Positions 7,172 to 9,205 of a stretch of 9,205 bases of DNA are shown here, in pieces. The stretch lies in NCBI GenBank assembly GCA_031268255.1, contig JAIRXO010000174.1:1-9205 (forward strand), in the 5' to 3' direction. Positions within the stretch are counted from its first letter, which is position 1, and each line of letters starts with the position of its first letter. A program made the translations under genes and the position numbers. Under the pieces are notes generated by a model. That model did no database searches, was not told the origin of the DNA, and saw only the letters and a program-made list of their open reading frames with translations. This stretch comes from Spirochaetaceae bacterium (lineage in GTDB: Bacteria > Spirochaetota > Spirochaetia > Treponematales > Breznakiellaceae).

Positions 7172-7981
7172 CTAATAAAACGAACGGACCAGCTGATCCG
7201 TCAAAAGACCCCAGCCGTCCACCAGTATAAAGAGGATGAGCTTAAAGGGCATGGAAATCATCACCGGCGGCAGCATGATCATGCCCATGGACATGAGGGC
7301 GCTGGCCACTACCATATCAATCACAATAAAGGGAATAAAAAGCAGTATCCCTATTTTGAAAGCCACAGTCAGTTCGTTGAGTATAAAGGCGGGGATGAGT
7401 ACATAGGTCGGCACATCGGCAAGGGTATTGGGCCGGTCAAGTCCCCGCATGGTCATAAAGAGCCTTATATTTCCCGGATTGCCCCGCATTTGGCTGTACA
7501 TAAAAATCCGCATCGGGCCTTCGGCCTCACGGTAGGCTTCTTCCACGGAAAGTTCGCCGGCGGAAAGGGGCCGTATGGCATTGTCATAGATGCCGGTAAA
7601 GGTGGGCCACATGATGAAAATCGTAAGAAAAAGCGAAATGCCCAGTATGACCTGATTGGGAGGAACCTGCTGGAGCGAGAGGGCCCGTTTTACAAAATCA
7701 AGGACTATGGAAATACGGAGAAAACTGGTCATCAGTATGATGATGCTCGGCGCCAGAGAAAGCACGGTAAGGAGGAGGAGGAGCTGCACCGAAAAGGCCA
7801 CTTCCCGGCCCGATTCAGGATTGCGTATGGTAAGATCAATAAAGGGAATCACCGGATCTGAGGGAGGGTCCGGCACTTCCATGGTGCCGCTGGCCGACAT
7901 ATCGGGAAAGCCCGGAGTCTGGGCCGGCAGGGGAAGGAGGACGGCAAAAAACACGGCCAGAACAAGTACAAGGCGGCCCAT
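7172..7981 (-). CDS. fliP: FliP, flagellar export channel protein
   Basis: A 269-residue FliP of normal length. It begins with a signal peptide (residues about 1-20, MGRLVLVLAV onward, cleavage plausible after LPA), as usual for FliP, followed by a short periplasmic region. The conserved parts are all present: SIIILMTSFLRISIVLDF (79-96), QQVPPNQVILGISLFLTIF (104-122), AFILNELTVAFKIGILLF (198-215) and MLPPVMISMPFKLILFILVD (236-255). The methionine-rich MSMGMIM (230-236) sits where known FliP proteins have the methionine gasket that seals the closed channel. FliP forms the pentameric core of the export gate. The ATG at 7981 directly abuts the fliO TAG with no spacer, and its AGGAGG ribosome site lies inside the last fliO codons, so expression of the two genes is linked. 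Identification is secure. Confidence 0.97.
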   Translation of the reverse strand: MGRLVLVLAVFFAVLLPLPAQTPGFPDMSASGTMEVPDPPSDPVIPFIDLTIRNPESGREVAFSVQLLLLLTVLSLAPSIIILMTSFLRISIVLDFVKRALSLQQVPPNQVILGISLFLTIFIMWPTFTGIYDNAIRPLSAGELSVEEAYREAEGPMRIFMYSQMRGNPGNIRLFMTMRGLDRPNTLADVPTYVLIPAFILNELTVAFKIGILLFIPFIVIDMVVASALMSMGMIMLPPVMISMPFKLILFILVDGWGLLTDQLVRSFY

Positions 7982-8683
7982 CTACAGCCTCCTGAACCTT
8001 TCCCGGCGTTTTTTTATGGAGTCGGCGCCGGGTATTTCGGGAGACGGTCCCTGGGCGGAAAAACGCCGCAGCAGTTTTTTAAAGTCAAGGGGCTTTCCGC
8101 TTTCCGCGCTTCTCTTTGATTCTTCCAGTATCATGGCGTCAATGGTTTCCCTGTCCTCAATTTCGGCGACGAGGTTTACGCCTGAGTCCCCGGCGCCGAT
8201 AAGGTAGGCCCGGGAACCCACCAGCACCACATGAACATAACGGTTGGAACCCAGGTGGACGCTGGACAGAACCTTGAGGAAAGCGTCCTCGACGCGCTGG
8301 GGCCTGCTCAGGCGCTTTAAAAAATACACCAGGCCATAGACCGCCGCGGCGGCCAGGGCCAGCACCAGCACCATTCTGAGAACGGGGAAAAGGGTCGAAG
8401 GGCCGCCGGCATCCGAAAGAGGCGGAAGTTCTTCGTCAAGAAGCAGGAGATTTTCGTCAGCCTGAGAGGACGGATTTTCCTGGGCGCCCGGCGCGGCTTC
8501 ATCCGTAACCGGAGAAGATTCAGGTTCCCGGAATTCCGCACTGTCCCGGACAGCTTGATCCTGGGCGTCATTGTCCGGGGGACCGGGAACCTGGGCGTGG
8601 AGCATGGCTCCTGTAAGGACAAGACAGAGCGCGAGCCCTGCCGTAATGCGAAACGGCTTCAGTTTTTCCCCTCCCAAGTACAA
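7982..8683 (-). CDS. fliO: FliO (FliZ-type), export gate assembly protein
   Basis: A 233-residue bitopic protein placed directly before fliP. It has an N-terminal signal sequence (about 9-30, cleavage plausible after LHA), a polar acidic periplasmic stretch (31-97), one membrane helix (99-121) and a small cytosolic domain in which VLSSVHLGSNRYVHVVLVGS (138-157) and YLIGAGDSGVNLVAEIED (160-177) are FliO-like. A basic tail (223-233) ends the protein. FliO helps FliP oligomerise in species where it has been studied. It is called FliZ in Gram-positives and in older Treponema annotation. The start is uncertain. The longest frame begins at TTG 8683 behind a weak AAGG, but a strong GGGAGGGG lies within it at 8668-8675, 5 nt before a CTG at 8662-8660. 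A CTG start would still leave a complete signal peptide (226 residues). FliO diverges quickly, so the call rests on topology, the short domain and position. Confidence 0.88.
   Translation of the reverse strand: MYLGGEKLKPFRITAGLALCLVLTGAMLHAQVPGPPDNDAQDQAVRDSAEFREPESSPVTDEAAPGAQENPSSQADENLLLLDEELPPLSDAGGPSTLFPVLRMVLVLALAAAAVYGLVYFLKRLSRPQRVEDAFLKVLSSVHLGSNRYVHVVLVGSRAYLIGAGDSGVNLVAEIEDRETIDAMILEESKRSAESGKPLDFKKLLRRFSAQGPSPEIPGADSIKKRRERFRRL
7988..7993 (-). promoter_or_regulatory. Ribosome binding site for fliP inside the fliO coding end
   Basis: A perfect AGGAGG, 6 nt before the fliP ATG, formed by the fliO codons for two of its last residues (AGG AGG). This supports translational coupling and the fliP start at 7981. 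Confidence 0.8.
8668..8675 (-). promoter_or_regulatory. Strong ribosome binding site pointing to a CTG start for fliO
   Basis: GGGAGGGG followed by AAAAA and then CTG at 8662-8660. There is no ATG, GTG or TTG at suitable spacing downstream of it. It lies inside the longest fliO frame, which would be odd if the TTG at 8683 or 8677 were the true start. Confidence 0.5.
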
Positions 8684-8776
8684 ACTGACCTTAACTCTTT
8701 ATACTATGTATAATTATATAATCATTATCTTTTTTTTGCTAGTACCCGGAGCGTAAAAATAAAAAACTCAAGTATC
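8684..8776 (-). promoter_or_regulatory. AT-rich fliN-fliO intergenic gap with a possible weak promoter
   Basis: This is the only gap above 30 nt between genes here; I count 25 G/C among 93 bases, far below the flanking genes. On the minus strand TATAAT (8718-8713) matches a sigma-70 -10 box exactly. The hexamer 17 nt upstream, TAGCAA (8741-8736), matches only three of six positions of TTGACA. I see no sigma-28 type promoter and no GC-rich hairpin followed by a T run. It may be an internal promoter driving fliO onward, or only an untranslated spacer. Confidence 0.35.
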
Positions 8777-9205
8777 TTATCCCATGTCGTTCATCCGCTC
8801 CATGGGAGAGACAATTTCGGTAACCCGGACGCCGAAGTTTTCGTCGATGACTACTACTTCGCCCTTGGCAATGAGTTTGTGATTTACCAGTATGTCCACC
8901 GGCTCACCGGCGAGTTTATCCAGTTCTATGATGGTGCCTTCGCCCATGCCGAGAATTTCCTTGATGAGCTTGCGGGTACGGCCAAGTTCTACGGTCATCT
9001 CCATGAAAACATCCATGATGAGACCGATATTGCCCTGTTCCTGGGACGTGGGCTGGGGACTTAAACCCGGAAACTGAACCGGCTGGACATTGGTAGGAGA
9101 CGCGCCCATCATGCCGGGCATCATTGCCGGCATGGCCATGGAAGGCATCGCTCCCAGGCCAGGTATGGAACTCAAATCCATGGCCGGCATAGCGGCCTGG
9201 GGCGC
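8777..9205 (-). CDS. fliY: FliN/FliY flagellar motor switch protein, C-terminal part (5' end beyond window)
   Basis: The frame is open through the right edge, so this is the last 142 residues of a longer protein; the ATG at 9190 is probably internal. The visible part begins with a methionine-, proline- and alanine-rich linker (nine methionines within the first 34 residues), then a Gln/Pro stretch, then a SpoA (FliN C-terminal) domain of about 75 residues. Hallmarks are TRKLIKEIL, GEGTIIELDKLAGEPVDILV, VNHKLIAKGEVVVIDENFGV and RVTEI. In the C-ring this domain forms the base that binds FliM and the export ATPase complex and, in switching, responds to CheY signals. The gene precedes fliO as fliY does in Treponema, where a CheC-like domain usually comes before the SpoA domain. 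Since that part is outside the window, fliY rather than fliN is an inference from the linker and the genome order. SpoA identity is secure. It ends in TAA at 8779-8777. Confidence 0.92.
   Translation of the reverse strand, partial: APQAAMPAMDLSSIPGLGAMPSMAMPAMMPGMMGASPTNVQPVQFPGLSPQPTSQEQGNIGLIMDVFMEMTVELGRTRKLIKEILGMGEGTIIELDKLAGEPVDILVNHKLIAKGEVVVIDENFGVRVTEIVSPMERMNDMG

Noticed and set aside
8618..8632. Possible lipoprotein cysteine in the FliO signal sequence (LALC)
   Set aside because: The hydrophobic stretch continues well past the cysteine and ends in LHA-Q, a better ordinary signal peptidase site; the residue before the cysteine is Leu, which is unfavourable.
8731..8765. T run and A run in the fliN-fliO gap as an intrinsic terminator
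   Set aside because: There is no GC-rich stem next to the T run in the direction of transcription; pairing would be only A-U and G-U.
9188..9190. ATG at 9190 as the start of a short FliN
   Set aside because: The frame stays open to the window edge with the same Ala/Pro/Met composition, so the ATG is more likely internal to a longer FliY-type protein.
1..9205. Search for a novel system, mobile element, CRISPR array, tRNA or integrated cassette
   Set aside because: All of the window is covered by a conserved flagellar gene order except 93 bases; no inverted repeats, transposase, spacers or RNA gene were seen.

Overview
The window is a single-strand, tightly packed stretch of a chromosomal flagellar operon. 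Every real gene I can support lies on the minus strand, so transcription runs from the right edge (9205) to the left edge (1). The gene order is fliN/fliY, fliO, fliP, fliQ, fliR, flhB, flhA, flhF, flhG, then an uncharacterised membrane protein. From memory this is the order of the large motility operon of Treponema (T. pallidum TP0720 down to about TP0711). Together with the GC-rich, Shine-Dalgarno-rich style of the genes, it points to a spirochaete of the Treponema type. The species cannot be fixed from the sequence alone.

Layout from upstream (right) to downstream (left): 9205-8777 is the C-terminal part of a FliN/FliY switch-complex protein, cut by the window edge. 8776-8684 is the only real intergenic gap, 93 bases and strikingly AT-rich, with a possible weak promoter. 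8683-6006 encodes the export-gate accessory protein FliO and the core export-gate channel FliP, FliQ and FliR. 6009-2785 encodes the gate proteins FlhB and FlhA. 2778-632 encodes FlhF and FlhG, the GTPase/ATPase pair that sets where and how many flagella are built. 613-1 is a GTG-started, two-helix membrane protein with a long acidic tail that runs off the left edge.

Functionally, FliP, FliQ and FliR form the channel, FlhB and FlhA complete the gate and select substrates, FliO helps FliP assemble, FliN/FliY belongs to the C-ring switch, and FlhF/FlhG control placement and number. Gene junctions are overlaps or gaps of 0-26 nt, implying translational coupling. The genes themselves are conventional. 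The unusual points are a PIGA tandem-repeat tail on FliR, G/C homopolymer tracts in the uncharacterised terminal gene, non-ATG starts at fliO, fliQ and the terminal gene (possibly flhB), a four-codon mini-ORF at the flhA start, and the AT-rich fliN-fliO gap. I found no mobile element, CRISPR array, RNA gene, terminator or wholly new system.
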